Source: Legionellaceae bacterium (GTDB lineage Bacteria > Pseudomonadota > Gammaproteobacteria > Legionellales > Legionellaceae). Taken from it: 64,000 nucleotides of DNA. Made by a program: the position numbers and the translations under genes. The notes under the pieces are model-generated. The model saw nothing but the letters and a program-made list of their open reading frames with translations, had not been told where the DNA came from and searched no databases. The stretch spans positions 1 through 64,000 of the forward strand of contig JARGPP010000028.1 of assembly GCA_029210085.1 (NCBI GenBank), given 5' to 3'. Position 1 is the first letter of the stretch, and each line of letters starts with the position of its first letter. This document shows positions 1-8,738 of the stretch, one piece after another.

Positions 1-213
1 ATTAGCGAGCCTTGGGAGAACCCTCTATCGTTGGCGTGATGAGATTGTACGCATGTGGCGCTTTAGTAAAACGAATGGCATCACTGAAGGCTTCCATCGA
101 AAGATGAAACTGATTCAGCGTAGAGCTTATGGATTTAGAAAATTTGAAAACTATAGGACCCCTGTTAGGGTGTTGTGTTGTTAAATGAGTACCCCCTCAA
201 ATGGGAAAGACCC
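1..213 (+). mobile_element. Right end of an ISL3-family insertion sequence
   Basis: The window opens inside an insertion sequence. The transposase C-terminus ends at 184, and the element probably ends near 213, where the sequence reads GGGAAAGACCC; its reverse complement, starting GGGTCTTTCCC, looks like a terminal inverted repeat. The left end lies outside the window, so neither the repeat nor the target duplication can be checked. The inferred edge is only a few bases from the 3' CCA end of the tRNA-Arg gene. Confidence 0.6.
2..184 (+). CDS. ISL3 family transposase, C-terminal fragment (cut by window edge)
   Basis: Sixty codons are open from the window start to TAA at 182-184. The translation carries the run NGITEGFHRKMK followed by IQRRAYGFRKFENYR, which is the conserved end of the DDE domain of ISL3-family transposases; the Glu of TEGFH is the usual last acidic catalytic residue. 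The N-terminal zinc finger, the HTH and the first two acidic residues lie upstream of the window. No frameshift is visible in the part present, so this copy could be intact. It is read from established family knowledge; only the C-terminus is seen. Confidence 0.8.
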   Translation, partial: LASLGRTLYRWRDEIVRMWRFSKTNGITEGFHRKMKLIQRRAYGFRKFENYRTPVRVLCC

Positions 214-219
214 TTTTAA

Positions 220-296
220 TGGTGCGCTCGGAGGGACTCGAACCCCCGACACCTTGGTTCGAAGCCAAGTACTCTATCCAGCTGAGCTACGAGCGC
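220..296 (-). tRNA. tRNA-Arg (anticodon TCG)
   Basis: The reverse complement folds as a cloverleaf: acceptor GCGCTCG/CGAGCGC, D-arm AGCTCAGCTGGATAGAGT, anticodon stem CTTGG/CCAAG with loop CTTCGAA, T-loop GTTCGAGTC, discriminator A and an encoded CCA. It lies 8 bp downstream of tRNA-Lys on the same strand and probably shares its promoter. Confidence 0.96.
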
Positions 297-304
297 AAGA
301 AATA

Positions 305-380
305 TGGTGGGCCGTATAAGATTCGAACTTATGACACAGAGGTTAAAAGCCTCCTGCTCTACCAACTGAGCTAACGGCCC
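305..380 (-). tRNA. tRNA-Lys (anticodon TTT)
   Basis: The reverse complement folds as a cloverleaf: acceptor GGGCCGT/ACGGCCC, D-arm AGCTCAGTTGGTAGAGC, anticodon stem GGAGG/CCTCT (one G-U) with loop CTTTTAA, T-arm loop GTTCGAATC, discriminator A and an encoded CCA. It is the first gene of a two-tRNA unit. Confidence 0.96.
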
Positions 381-393
381 CAAAGAGGCTGAG

Positions 394-421
394 ATCATAC
401 CGGATAACACCAGAAGGTCAA
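394..421 (-). promoter_or_regulatory. Sigma-70 promoter of the tRNA-Lys/tRNA-Arg unit
   Basis: On the minus strand TTGACC (416-421) is followed after 16 bp by TATGAT (394-399); each hexamer matches consensus at 5 of 6 positions. The -10 box lies 13 bp before the tRNA-Lys 5' end. The -35 box overlaps the stop codon of the GHMP kinase gene at 418, which is read in the same direction. Confidence 0.7.
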
Positions 422-1305
422 GAGGTTAAGTGCTTTCCGTGTGATTTCTTTTCATTTTTATTATATAGATTACGTGAGGTTGCTAAAATAGGAAAGTTTT
501 TATCGGAGAAATAGGTGATTATATCCGTAAGTTGGCAAGCAGGTACAAGTGCTAATATCACATCAGCGCCCATTGCACCACATCCTTTTAGCGCTAACAC
601 ATCTGGATGTTCAAATAAACGCTTCGTTTTTTTCTGCGTTTCTGATGCCACTAAATCAAGGGCTATTAATTGCTGATAATAAGTGTTGACTGCTTCAATT
701 AATAGTGCGCTGCTTGCTTGTTCAAATGCTTGTATTCCTAAATCCACAATAGGGCTTAATATATGAGCTGCGTCCATGCATTGTAATGCTTGTAAATGAT
801 GATGCGTTGCAAGTTTCTCGCCTGTATGCAGTAAAACAAATGCAATATCCGAAAAAGGCCAAGCATACACCCTATTTTTTGATTGGCTACGATTGAGGTA
901 AACACATCCATGCTGTGCTTGTGCGAGCACATCATAAGCACTGGGACGCATGCCCTCACCTTTTTTAAAACTAACCTCCCAGTAAGTATCTAATAATGCT
1001 TGCTCTACTAATGGCTGATGGTGCTTTGATAGGTAAGCCAAATAAGCGCCAAGAAACTGCGCGCTCGATGCACCAAGTCCCCCAATACCGTTATAGGGAT
1101 CAAACCAAGTTAAATGTTCAGTCATGCCTGACTGTTTCCAAAAACAACCCGCTGGAGACGCTGGGTGAATCGCAGGTGCCGGTTGTGTGGCAGTGGTCAG
1201 TCCCACTTCAAAACAGGGCTCTGTCGTTAAAACAATTGCAGGCCCTCCCTGCAATGCTACATATTCGCCCAACAGAAATGTTTTTGCAGGAATTTGAAAC
1301 GTCAT
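418..1305 (-). CDS. GHMP-family kinase, probable phosphomevalonate kinase
   Basis: This 295-residue GHMP kinase most likely phosphorylates mevalonate 5-phosphate. The N-terminus has the family's opening (PAKTFLLGEY, residues 6-15); the ATP-binding loop GLGASSAQ is at about 76-83 and the C-terminal glycine motif KGCGAMGAD at about 240-248. It is the last gene of an operon with HMG-CoA reductase (4-bp overlap) and type 2 IPP isomerase. A mevalonate kinase and a diphosphomevalonate decarboxylase are encoded at 9419-11240, so phosphomevalonate kinase is the GHMP step left to fill. Substrate is therefore inferred from context; the GHMP fold is seen. A second mevalonate kinase cannot be excluded. 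Confidence 0.75.
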   Translation of the reverse strand: MTFQIPAKTFLLGEYVALQGGPAIVLTTEPCFEVGLTTATQPAPAIHPASPAGCFWKQSGMTEHLTWFDPYNGIGGLGASSAQFLGAYLAYLSKHHQPLVEQALLDTYWEVSFKKGEGMRPSAYDVLAQAQHGCVYLNRSQSKNRVYAWPFSDIAFVLLHTGEKLATHHHLQALQCMDAAHILSPIVDLGIQAFEQASSALLIEAVNTYYQQLIALDLVASETQKKTKRLFEHPDVLALKGCGAMGADVILALVPACQLTDIITYFSDKNFPILATSRNLYNKNEKKSHGKHLTS

Positions 1306-2609
1306 TGAATCTCACGAGCCATCTGTGGCGCATGACGAAGCTCGGCTAAAAGTGCTTTTGCTTGCTTTAAGCTCACCCGACGATGCACAGTTAGCCAATG
1401 CTTTAAATGCTTTTTTAACACGGGTAATTCTGCGTCATTAGCCCCTGCAACCATCATCAAATTATCAATATGCAATTTCATATGACCTTGAATAATGCCT
1501 TCGGTACACATTGCGTTCAGTGCCCCTAAGTTTTGAACGAGACCAACCGCTGCAAGCACACGAGATAAATGAGAGGCCGACGTAATCCCCATCATTTTAA
1601 GACACATCGATGCCGTTGGATGCAATGCTGTAACACCACCCACTGTGCCTGCAACCAATGGTGCTGTTAATTCTCCTGTCAAAACACCTGACTGATAGCG
1701 CCAAGTTGAAATGGCTTGATAACGGCCCGAACGCGCAGCATAAGCATGTACACCTGCCTCAACAGCACGCCAATCATTGCCTGTTGCAATCAAAATGGGA
1801 TCAATACCATTCATCACCCCTTTGTTATGTGTTGCCGCACGATAGGGATCAATTTCAGCAAACAATGAAGCTTCTTGGATTCGCTCTCCAAGCTCTTCAT
1901 CAATATTGTTTAAGATAACACGAGCACGTGCTAACTTTTGATCGTTTAAATTCGATAAAATACAAATTCCAACCGTCTCTCCGGTTAACATTTCGATAGG
2001 GTTTTTCAAATATTCGAGCACTTGATTAATAATATTAGCGCCCATTGCATCACAACTATTCATACTCAAATGAATCACTGCCATATCGCCACCTTCAGGA
2101 CGCTCTAGACGGCGCAAGATCATATCAGTTACACCGCCACCTCGCTTAACCATGCTTAAAGCAACTTCGCGGTTAACTTCTTCAATCCATGCAAGGCGAT
2201 GCTCATGAAACATGGTTGATAAGTGATCGAAATTATCTACTTTAGGAATATGAATTTGTCCTAAAATTGAATCTCCCAATATTTCAGTTGTAATGCGCCC
2301 TTCTTTTCGTATCCATTTAGCCGTTTTAGACAAAGCGGCAATAATCGAGGTTTCTTCAACGGCCATTGGAATCACATAATCGGTGCCATCAATGCAAAAA
2401 TTAGTGGCAACCCCCAAAGGTAATTGAAAATAACCAATCACGTTTTCAATTAAATTCTCGCCTAAATCAAGTGCGTGAATACCACCTTCACATAAGTAGC
2501 TCACGTCTTCACGCGTCAGTGCACCCATCGCAATCAAACGATTAAATCGTTCTTCACGTGTTAACTTAGAGAATCCCTCAAAACCTTCTCGAGCATTTTC
2601 ATTTAACAA
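1302..2609 (-). CDS. mvaA: Hydroxymethylglutaryl-CoA reductase, class II
   Basis: HMG-CoA reductase makes (or in some organisms oxidises) mevalonate with NAD(P)H; it is the committed step of the mevalonate route to isoprenoids. At 435 residues it has the length of the soluble class II bacterial enzymes. Visible motifs are ENVIGYFQLPLGVATNF from residue 55, the glutamate in MAVEETSI (about 85), the cofactor-binding DAMGAN (187-192), GTVGGVTALHPTA in the C-terminal third, and the late histidine in GHMKLH. The start overlaps the end of the isomerase gene by 7 bp and the stop overlaps the kinase start by 4 bp, so the three genes are translationally coupled. Confidence 0.95.
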   Translation of the reverse strand: MLNENAREGFEGFSKLTREERFNRLIAMGALTREDVSYLCEGGIHALDLGENLIENVIGYFQLPLGVATNFCIDGTDYVIPMAVEETSIIAALSKTAKWIRKEGRITTEILGDSILGQIHIPKVDNFDHLSTMFHEHRLAWIEEVNREVALSMVKRGGGVTDMILRRLERPEGGDMAVIHLSMNSCDAMGANIINQVLEYLKNPIEMLTGETVGICILSNLNDQKLARARVILNNIDEELGERIQEASLFAEIDPYRAATHNKGVMNGIDPILIATGNDWRAVEAGVHAYAARSGRYQAISTWRYQSGVLTGELTAPLVAGTVGGVTALHPTASMCLKMMGITSASHLSRVLAAVGLVQNLGALNAMCTEGIIQGHMKLHIDNLMMVAGANDAELPVLKKHLKHWLTVHRRVSLKQAKALLAELRHAPQMAREIQ

Positions 2610-3631
2610 ATGACTGTCTCCTTTAATGCTTTCAAATTACGACTTCCTGTGCAAAATAAAGCAACGCGTAATTCATATTCTATTTTTTGCATCACTCGGA
2701 TAACATCCTCTGCTGACTTAACCGCAGCTTCAAGCATGGGCTTTGCAAACCCCACAGTTGTTGCACCGAGTGCGAATAATTTTGCTGCATCTAAGCCCTG
2801 TCGTACACCACCAGAACCCCACACTTCAAACCCTTTAGAAGTGGTCACGGCATTCTGAACACTCTGTTGGGTATCAATGCCCCAGTTTCGGAAAGTTTCA
2901 GCAGTCTGCTTCAATATGGAATCATCGAGTGCACGGTGTCCTTCGATACGTCCCCAGTGTGTACCACCAAGACCACTCACATCAACAGCAGCAATGCCAA
3001 TATGGTTTAAACGTTCAAGGGTCTTTTTTGAAAAACCACATCCGGTTTCTTTTAATACTATAGGCACTGAGGACATGCTCACCAACCGTTCTAAGGCTTT
3101 CCAACCCCCTGCAAACTGTGGTGTTCCTTCAGGTTGAATACACTCTTGTAGCGCATTCAAATGAATAATTAAAGCCGATGCCTGCAATGTATCTATGAGC
3201 TGTAATACGATATTGATAGGCGTTGTAATTAACTGCGCAATACCAAGATTGCCATACAAAATAACATCAGGATAATCTTTACGAAGTGTCGTCCAAACCG
3301 CAGAAGCATCAGCGTCCGTTAACTCGCGACGTTGTGAACCCACCCCCATTGCCCAGCCTGTTGCAGCACAAGCAGTCATCAAATGACGATTCAAAGTGAG
3401 TGCTTGTTCATGTCCTGCTGTCATAGAGGACACAATAAAAGGCTTATCAACCTGAACACCCAGGCGTGTTGTTGAAATATCGAGTGCATCAAAATTAAGA
3501 TCAGGTAACGCTTCATGCCTTAAATGGACGGCATCCAAACGATTCAGTGCTGAGGCTTGATTTTGCTGCATGAGTGCAAGTTCAATATGATCTACTTTAC
3601 GCTGCTCAAACTGTTGATAATCGTTTGACAT
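2603..3631 (-). CDS. fni: Isopentenyl-diphosphate delta-isomerase, type 2
   Basis: This FMN-dependent enzyme interconverts isopentenyl and dimethylallyl diphosphate. Its 342 residues match the type 2 (Fni) family: the early substrate-binding segment HIELAL, SSMTAGHEQALTLN, VGSQRRELTD, the flavin/phosphate segment AVDVSGLGGTHWG and the C-terminal GSGGVRQGLDAAKLFALGA with VGFAKPML. It is the first gene of the minus-strand mevalonate operon; the 135 bp between it and the divergent transporter operon at 3767 must hold its promoter. Unrelated type 1 isomerases (Idi) lack these motifs. Confidence 0.95.
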   Translation of the reverse strand: MSNDYQQFEQRKVDHIELALMQQNQASALNRLDAVHLRHEALPDLNFDALDISTTRLGVQVDKPFIVSSMTAGHEQALTLNRHLMTACAATGWAMGVGSQRRELTDADASAVWTTLRKDYPDVILYGNLGIAQLITTPINIVLQLIDTLQASALIIHLNALQECIQPEGTPQFAGGWKALERLVSMSSVPIVLKETGCGFSKKTLERLNHIGIAAVDVSGLGGTHWGRIEGHRALDDSILKQTAETFRNWGIDTQQSVQNAVTTSKGFEVWGSGGVRQGLDAAKLFALGATTVGFAKPMLEAAVKSAEDVIRVMQKIEYELRVALFCTGSRNLKALKETVIC

Positions 3632-3766
3632 GCCTTTCCTACATCATTCTGATTACAAATGATATAAATTCTATCACGTTCGCCTAAAGACAACCATCAA
3701 AGTATTCAGAAAAACATGACAGCTTATCTATTTTCGTATTATCCTTAAGTTATTGTTCCACAAGCG

Positions 3767-4948
3767 ATGATAGCGATGCGTGACGCAACAGCAACACTTA
3801 CATCAACTGAAAACAACGCTTTTAAGAACGCATGCCTTCGCTTCGATGCTCAAGAAAACTGCTACCAATGTGAAGGCTCTTGGTCTGTACTATATCTTGA
3901 AAACCTCAGCCAGGATTTTATTCCACCAGACACTATCCCCAAAAAAATAACCATCAGTGGCAAGCACCTTGATGCTTTTGACAGCGCCGGTGCGCTTGCG
4001 CTCTTGCAATGCATGGACACTTTAAAAAAACAACATCATACAGTCACCCTAAAACATTTTACAGAAGGTCAACATGAGCTACTTACATTAATCGAATCCA
4101 AGCAATCTGATCTTTCTTCCGCTGACACAGCATCACATCAGCCCCCTGAAAAAGAAGATTTTCTTGAAGCTTTAGGTCGAGAGACCCTTCATAAAATTCA
4201 CCAGTTCGACGGATTAATTTTACTTGTTGGTGATTTAACCGATAAGCTTTTTATCGCTTGCGGTCATTGGAACCGCTTTCAACTACCCAGCATTATCTCA
4301 AACATCAATTCTGCTGGCTTAAAAGCACTCCCGATTATCGCATTACTTTCTTTTCTAATCGGCGTTGTACTGGCTTACCAGATGGGTGTACAACTTCAAA
4401 CTTACGGTGCAACCAGTTTTATTGCTTATATTTCAGGTATGGCCATTTTTCGAGAGTTTGCCCCTCTGATTACAGCCATTATTGTTGCAGGAAGAACCAG
4501 TTCCGCTTTTACGGCTCAGATTGGAAGCATGAAAATTAATGAAGAGATTGATGCACTTCACACAATGGGGCTATCTCCAACTGAGCTCTTGGTCCTCCCT
4601 AAAGTCATCGGACTATTACTCATTTTGCCTTTTGTCATTTTTTGGGCTGACGCCTTTAGCATTTTAGGGGCAATGGTCATGTCCAAAGGCATGTTACATG
4701 TGGGTTATTATGACTTTTTATCCCGTCTTCAAACCGATGTAGGGGCTGATCAACTCATGCTTGGTTTATATAAAGCCCCTGCATTTGCTTTACTCATTGC
4801 CTTAGTTGGATGTTTTCAAGGTTTTCAAGTGCAAACAAATGCAAACAGCATCGGTAGCCAAACCACTAAAAGTGTCGTTCAAGCCCTGTTTTTAATTATC
4901 ATCACAGATGCTGTTTACTCCATTATTTATCAATGGATGGATCTCTAA
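3767..4948 (+). CDS. MlaE-type ABC transporter permease with N-terminal STAS domain
   Basis: The 393-residue protein is the permease of an MCE-type lipid transporter in the inner membrane. Residues about 25-120 form a STAS domain (LDAFDSAGALALLQ), equivalent to a fused MlaB; the remainder is the MlaE permease, with several hydrophobic segments and the conserved cytoplasmic coupling helix MKINEEIDALHTMGLSP at about 255-272. The start ATGATAGCG has no clear Shine-Dalgarno, and a second in-frame ATG lies three codons later. The ATPase gene overlaps its stop, and genes for an MCE protein and a lipoprotein follow. This order (permease, ATPase, MCE, lipoprotein) differs from mlaFEDCB, so it is probably a paralogue of the Mla system. 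Confidence 0.9.
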   Translation: MIAMRDATATLTSTENNAFKNACLRFDAQENCYQCEGSWSVLYLENLSQDFIPPDTIPKKITISGKHLDAFDSAGALALLQCMDTLKKQHHTVTLKHFTEGQHELLTLIESKQSDLSSADTASHQPPEKEDFLEALGRETLHKIHQFDGLILLVGDLTDKLFIACGHWNRFQLPSIISNINSAGLKALPIIALLSFLIGVVLAYQMGVQLQTYGATSFIAYISGMAIFREFAPLITAIIVAGRTSSAFTAQIGSMKINEEIDALHTMGLSPTELLVLPKVIGLLLILPFVIFWADAFSILGAMVMSKGMLHVGYYDFLSRLQTDVGADQLMLGLYKAPAFALLIALVGCFQGFQVQTNANSIGSQTTKSVVQALFLIIITDAVYSIIYQWMDL

Positions 4949-5685
4949 TGCCTGAACCCATCTTGACTGTTCGCGGATTACAAAATCATTTAGGCAATCA
5001 GTGGGTTCATACTGATGTAAATTTTTCAGTCCACCCGGGTGAAGTATTTGCCATTATTGGTGGTAGCGGTAGTGGAAAAACAACAGTACTACGCAGTATT
5101 TTGATGCTTCTTAAACCGACAGCAGGCTCCATTCAAGTGTTTGGAGAAGAAATCAGTACACTCAGTGAGCACGAAGCTCAGCATCTCTGCCAAAGATGGG
5201 GTGTTTTATTTCAGCATAGCGCACTCTTTTCAGGAATGACCGTACTTGAAAATATTATGTTCCCCATGCAGGAACTGGCACAACTTAATCCTGATTTCAT
5301 GCATCAATTAGCATGTTTAAAACTACTTTTAGTCGGTCTTCCACTACATGCAGCTCACAAACTTCCAGCTGAATTAAGCGGGGGTATGCAGCGACGAGCA
5401 GCAGCAGCTCGGGCAATTGCTATGGACCCAGAGTTATTATTTCTCGATGAACCTACATCAGGCCTCGACCCTCTTAGCGCCAAACAATTTGATCAACTTA
5501 TTTTATTTTTGAGACGTGCATTAAATTTAACCGTTGTGATAGTGAGTCACGATATAGACTCTCTTAAACGCACCACGGACAGAGTCGCTTTTATTGGCGA
5601 GGGGAAAATTTTAGCAGTAGACCCCATTGACAAACTCATGCAAAATCAACACCCTTTAATTGTCGACTATTTTAGTAAGGTCTAA
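4948..5685 (+). CDS. MlaF-type ABC transporter ATP-binding protein
   Basis: This is the ATPase that powers the MCE transporter. It has Walker A GGSGSGKTT, a Q-loop in VLFQHSALF, signature LSGGMQRRAAAARA, Walker B LLFLDEPTSGLD and the switch histidine in VIVSHD. Two starts are possible: ATG at 4933 and ATG at 4948. The second is preferred because it overlaps the permease stop as TAATG, a typical coupled junction, and gives MPEPILTVRG, which fits the family's N-terminus. The protein is then 245 residues. Confidence 0.92.
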   Translation: MPEPILTVRGLQNHLGNQWVHTDVNFSVHPGEVFAIIGGSGSGKTTVLRSILMLLKPTAGSIQVFGEEISTLSEHEAQHLCQRWGVLFQHSALFSGMTVLENIMFPMQELAQLNPDFMHQLACLKLLLVGLPLHAAHKLPAELSGGMQRRAAAARAIAMDPELLFLDEPTSGLDPLSAKQFDQLILFLRRALNLTVVIVSHDIDSLKRTTDRVAFIGEGKILAVDPIDKLMQNQHPLIVDYFSKV

Positions 5686-5741
5686 TACTGGTTTAAAATA
5701 AATTTTAAACTAGAAAAACAGTGTCAAAAGGAGCAGCGCAC

Positions 5742-6608
5742 TTGGAAGCAAAAACCAATTACACGCTGGTTGGACTCACTGTCTTACTGCTTGGAGCAGG
5801 TCTATTGTCTGCGAGCCTTTGGCTATCTGTTGGATTTGACAGAAAAACCTACAATACTTATATCACATACTTAAACGAGTCTGTGTCTGGCTTAACCGAA
5901 GAGTCTCCCATTAAATATAACGGTGTTCGTGTTGGGCTGATTAATTCAATTACCCTCAACCATGAAAATCCTGAGCAAGTTATTTTGGTGCTTAAAATAG
6001 AACAAGATGTTCCCATTACTGAAAGTACGACAGCAACCCTTGTTTTTCAAGGTATTACCGGAACAACTTATCTCGGGCTATCCGCATCAACCCCTTCACT
6101 TGTACCCTTGAAAAAAACACCTAACTCACCTTACCCTGTTATTCCCTCAGAACCGTCTTTTTTCCACAAAATCGAACAAAATGTTGATACATTAACAGCT
6201 GATCTTAAGCGCTTTTTTAATAAAGAAAATGCTGATAACATCGAAAAAACGCTGAGAAATTTCGAATCGTTATCTGCTGTATTTACTCAAAACAATCAGA
6301 ATATTAATCAAACCCTTGAAGATCTCCCTCAATTAACCAAAAGCCTCAAAGTGAGTGCAGAAAAATTTAATACGATGGCAGAAGATGTATCGGTCTCCGG
6401 TAAACAATTTACAGCCACAATGAAAGCGGGTAAAAATAGCATTGACCAAATCTCACAACAAACGCTTCCGCCCATTACTTTGCTCATGCGTCGGCTCAAT
6501 GATATTGCAGCAAACCTTGAAAAAGTCAGTGCAGAAATGCGACAAAATCCATCCGTTCTTGTACGCGGCAGCGCACCTCCCAAACTTGGCCCAGGAGAAC
6601 ATCAGTGA
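5742..6608 (+). CDS. MCE/MlaD family lipid-transport protein (TTG start)
   Basis: The protein is anchored by one N-terminal membrane helix (YTLVGLTVLLLGAGLLSASLW), followed by an MCE domain (about residues 35-115, with VSGLTEESPIKYNGVRVG) and a long predicted helical tail, the usual MlaD/Ttg2C design for a periplasmic lipid-binding ring. The longest frame starts at GTG 5721, but AAGGAG at 5728-5733 lies 8 nt before TTG 5742, and translation from there gives MEAKTNYTLVGL, the normal start for the family; so a TTG start is chosen (288 residues). The stop overlaps the lipoprotein gene's start as GTGA. Confidence 0.87.
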   Translation: MEAKTNYTLVGLTVLLLGAGLLSASLWLSVGFDRKTYNTYITYLNESVSGLTEESPIKYNGVRVGLINSITLNHENPEQVILVLKIEQDVPITESTTATLVFQGITGTTYLGLSASTPSLVPLKKTPNSPYPVIPSEPSFFHKIEQNVDTLTADLKRFFNKENADNIEKTLRNFESLSAVFTQNNQNINQTLEDLPQLTKSLKVSAEKFNTMAEDVSVSGKQFTATMKAGKNSIDQISQQTLPPITLLMRRLNDIAANLEKVSAEMRQNPSVLVRGSAPPKLGPGEHQ

Positions 6609-7225
6609 ATCGCTTCATATATTTAAGTCTGCTCAGCCTATTGCTGATAACAACGGGTTGTTCACCTGTAAAAAAAACAGTAACTAATCAATATAACCTA
6701 ACACTTTTACCTTATGCAGCAAGGCATCATGCCCACACACCCTACGCCTTACTGATATCAAAACCTGAAGCAATGGCAGGCTACCGAACGGAGCAAATGC
6801 TTTATGTCAAACAGCGCTTTACCTTACTCCCTTTTGCGAAAAATGCTTGGTCAAACCCACCAGCTGATATGCTCTATCCATTATTAGTTCAGCGCTTTCA
6901 AGATAGTCATGCGTTTCGTGCCATTACATCGAGTCCTTATGCAGACAAAGCGGATTATCGTCTTGATACACAGCTGATTGCATTACACCAAGACTTCTTA
7001 AGCAACAAAAGTATATTAAAATTTACTGCCAAAATAACGGTCACACGTATATCAGATAACCGAGTGTTAGCCTCTCGCCTACTCACTCAAAATGTCCCCT
7101 GCAAAACAAATACGCCTTATGCGGGTGTCGTTGCGGCAAACCAAGCTTCTAGTGCATTTGTAGAAAAGACCCTGGATTTTGTCATACGACAGGTCCAGAA
7201 TGACAAAGGTAGTCATAAAACTTAG
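6605..7225 (+). CDS. ABC-type transport auxiliary lipoprotein (PqiC-like)
   Basis: A 206-residue lipoprotein with a type II signal peptide: a hydrophobic stretch YLSLLSLLLITTGC makes a lipobox with Cys19. The rest resembles the auxiliary lipoprotein component found with MCE transporters (LYVKQRFTLLPFAKNAWSNPPADML, then LDTQLIALHQDF). Such proteins are thought to link the MCE machinery to the outer membrane. It starts with GTG overlapping the MCE gene's stop (GTGA), so it is the last gene of the four-gene operon. The next gene, pal, is 96 bp downstream with its own ribosome-binding site. Confidence 0.82.
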   Translation: MNRFIYLSLLSLLLITTGCSPVKKTVTNQYNLTLLPYAARHHAHTPYALLISKPEAMAGYRTEQMLYVKQRFTLLPFAKNAWSNPPADMLYPLLVQRFQDSHAFRAITSSPYADKADYRLDTQLIALHQDFLSNKSILKFTAKITVTRISDNRVLASRLLTQNVPCKTNTPYAGVVAANQASSAFVEKTLDFVIRQVQNDKGSHKT

Positions 7226-7321
7226 AATGTTGTACAATGAGACGCCAGAGCCGTAAGATGATTAGGCATATGTAAAAAAATAAAAACAACCTTCACTTTT
7301 TCATCAACAAGGAGATTTCGG

Positions 7322-7831
7322 ATGAGTATTAAATCCTTACTAAAAATTGGAACCATTGCAACTGCTGCATTATTGGCTGCATCCTGTTCTAAATCAGGAA
7401 ATTTATTAGACGGTACAGATTTATCGATGAATGGTTTAGGGCGTCTCACACACTTTGCAGGACAAGAGCCTGGCGAGATGTATACCACTGAGGCACCACA
7501 TAATCAGGTTTATTTATTTGCCTATGACAGCAGTACAGTCGCTTCAAAATATATTGCTTCTGTGAACGCACAAGCAAAATATCTGAAAACACACCCATCT
7601 GCACGTATTCTGCTTGCAGGAAACACTGATGAACGGGGTAGCCGGGAATATAATGTCGCATTGGGCGAACGTCGCGCACGCTCAGTTGCACATATGATGC
7701 GTATGGCAGGCGTAGATAAACGTCAAATGCGTGTTATCAGCTATGGCAAAGAAAAACCAGTAAATCTTGGCCACAGTGATGCAGATCGCGCACAAAACCG
7801 ACGTGTCGACTTAAGTTATGAAGCAAAATAA
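7322..7831 (+). CDS. pal: Peptidoglycan-associated lipoprotein Pal
   Basis: Pal is the outer-membrane lipoprotein of the Tol-Pal envelope-constriction system. The 169-residue product has a lipobox LAASC with Cys22 and a C-terminal OmpA-like peptidoglycan-binding domain (VYLFAYDSS, then NTDERGSREYNVALGERRA, and the final DRAQNRRVDL). An AAGGAG sequence lies about 7 nt before ATG. cpoB follows 12 bp after the stop, as in most gammaproteobacteria, but tolQRAB are not upstream; an MCE transporter operon occupies that place. Confidence 0.95.
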   Translation: MSIKSLLKIGTIATAALLAASCSKSGNLLDGTDLSMNGLGRLTHFAGQEPGEMYTTEAPHNQVYLFAYDSSTVASKYIASVNAQAKYLKTHPSARILLAGNTDERGSREYNVALGERRARSVAHMMRMAGVDKRQMRVISYGKEKPVNLGHSDADRAQNRRVDLSYEAK

Positions 7832-7843
7832 GAGGTATTTATC

Positions 7844-8737
7844 ATGAAACGAACCGTTCATCATACCATCCTTGCGGCCTGTCTTAGTTGTTCTGTGACA
7901 TGGCCTGCTTTTGCTGACGCACCCGTGGTGGATGAGAGTGAAAATTTCGCTCTTTTTGATGAACAGCTGGCCGCTGCCGAGCGGCCAGACAGTTTCATGG
8001 CTATCGACAATACCGATGATGCTTTTGCCCATGAAGAAGATAATGCTCATGATGATGATAATGATAACATTGCGATTGCACGTGAAGACATTCAAAATAC
8101 CGATACAACTGATACAAGCAATTTATTTAACAAAGTACAAAGCTTACAGCAAGAACTCAGCGAACTACGAGGACAATTAGAAGTTCAAACGCACGCACTG
8201 CAAACATTAAAACAACAACAACTCGACTTTTATAAAGATTTAGACACACGCTTACGTGACGAGAAAAATACAGCCTCATCATCTATCGAAAACCATGTTG
8301 AAAACACACAAAAATCAGCCGATGTCTCACCCGCTCATACCGCTTCACGGGGTAACCCTGCAGATGAGCAAATTAGCTATTTAGCTGCTTATGAACTGGT
8401 TAAAAATAAAGAGTTTGAAAAAGCCACTATGGCCATGAAAAGCTTTATTCAACACTATCCACGAGGTGGGTATACCGCTAATGCCCATTATTGGCTGGGT
8501 GAACTATATATGACCAAACAATCTTTTAATGATGCCATTCAACAGTTTGAAACGGTTTTAAATATTTTTCCTCACTCCAGTAAATCATCTGCGTCCTCTC
8601 TTAAATTAGGTTACGCACTCGCAGAAACAGGCCAAAAAGACTTAGCTCGAGCACGCCTCCAAGCGGTTATTCGAGATTACCCAGACACCCATGCAGCAAA
8701 ATTAGCTGCCTCAAAATTGGAAACACTTAGTAGTTAA
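7844..8737 (+). CDS. cpoB: Tol-Pal system protein CpoB (YbgF)
   Basis: CpoB is a periplasmic TPR protein that coordinates outer-membrane constriction with septal wall synthesis. A signal peptide ends near residue 24 (WPAFA). A strongly acidic stretch rich in Asp, Asn and His follows (about 58-75), then a coiled coil (LFNKVQSLQQELSELRGQLE) and three C-terminal TPRs (AYELVKNKEFEKATMAMKSF; AHYWLGELYMTKQSFNDA; LGYALAETGQKDLARARL). The acidic linker is not usual for the family. queE starts 1 bp after its stop. Confidence 0.9.
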   Translation: MKRTVHHTILAACLSCSVTWPAFADAPVVDESENFALFDEQLAAAERPDSFMAIDNTDDAFAHEEDNAHDDDNDNIAIAREDIQNTDTTDTSNLFNKVQSLQQELSELRGQLEVQTHALQTLKQQQLDFYKDLDTRLRDEKNTASSSIENHVENTQKSADVSPAHTASRGNPADEQISYLAAYELVKNKEFEKATMAMKSFIQHYPRGGYTANAHYWLGELYMTKQSFNDAIQQFETVLNIFPHSSKSSASSLKLGYALAETGQKDLARARLQAVIRDYPDTHAAKLAASKLETLSS

Positions 8738-8738
8738 T

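Noticed and set aside
216..410. 64-aa minus-strand open frame
   Set aside because: It is the translation of the tRNA-Arg and tRNA-Lys genes.
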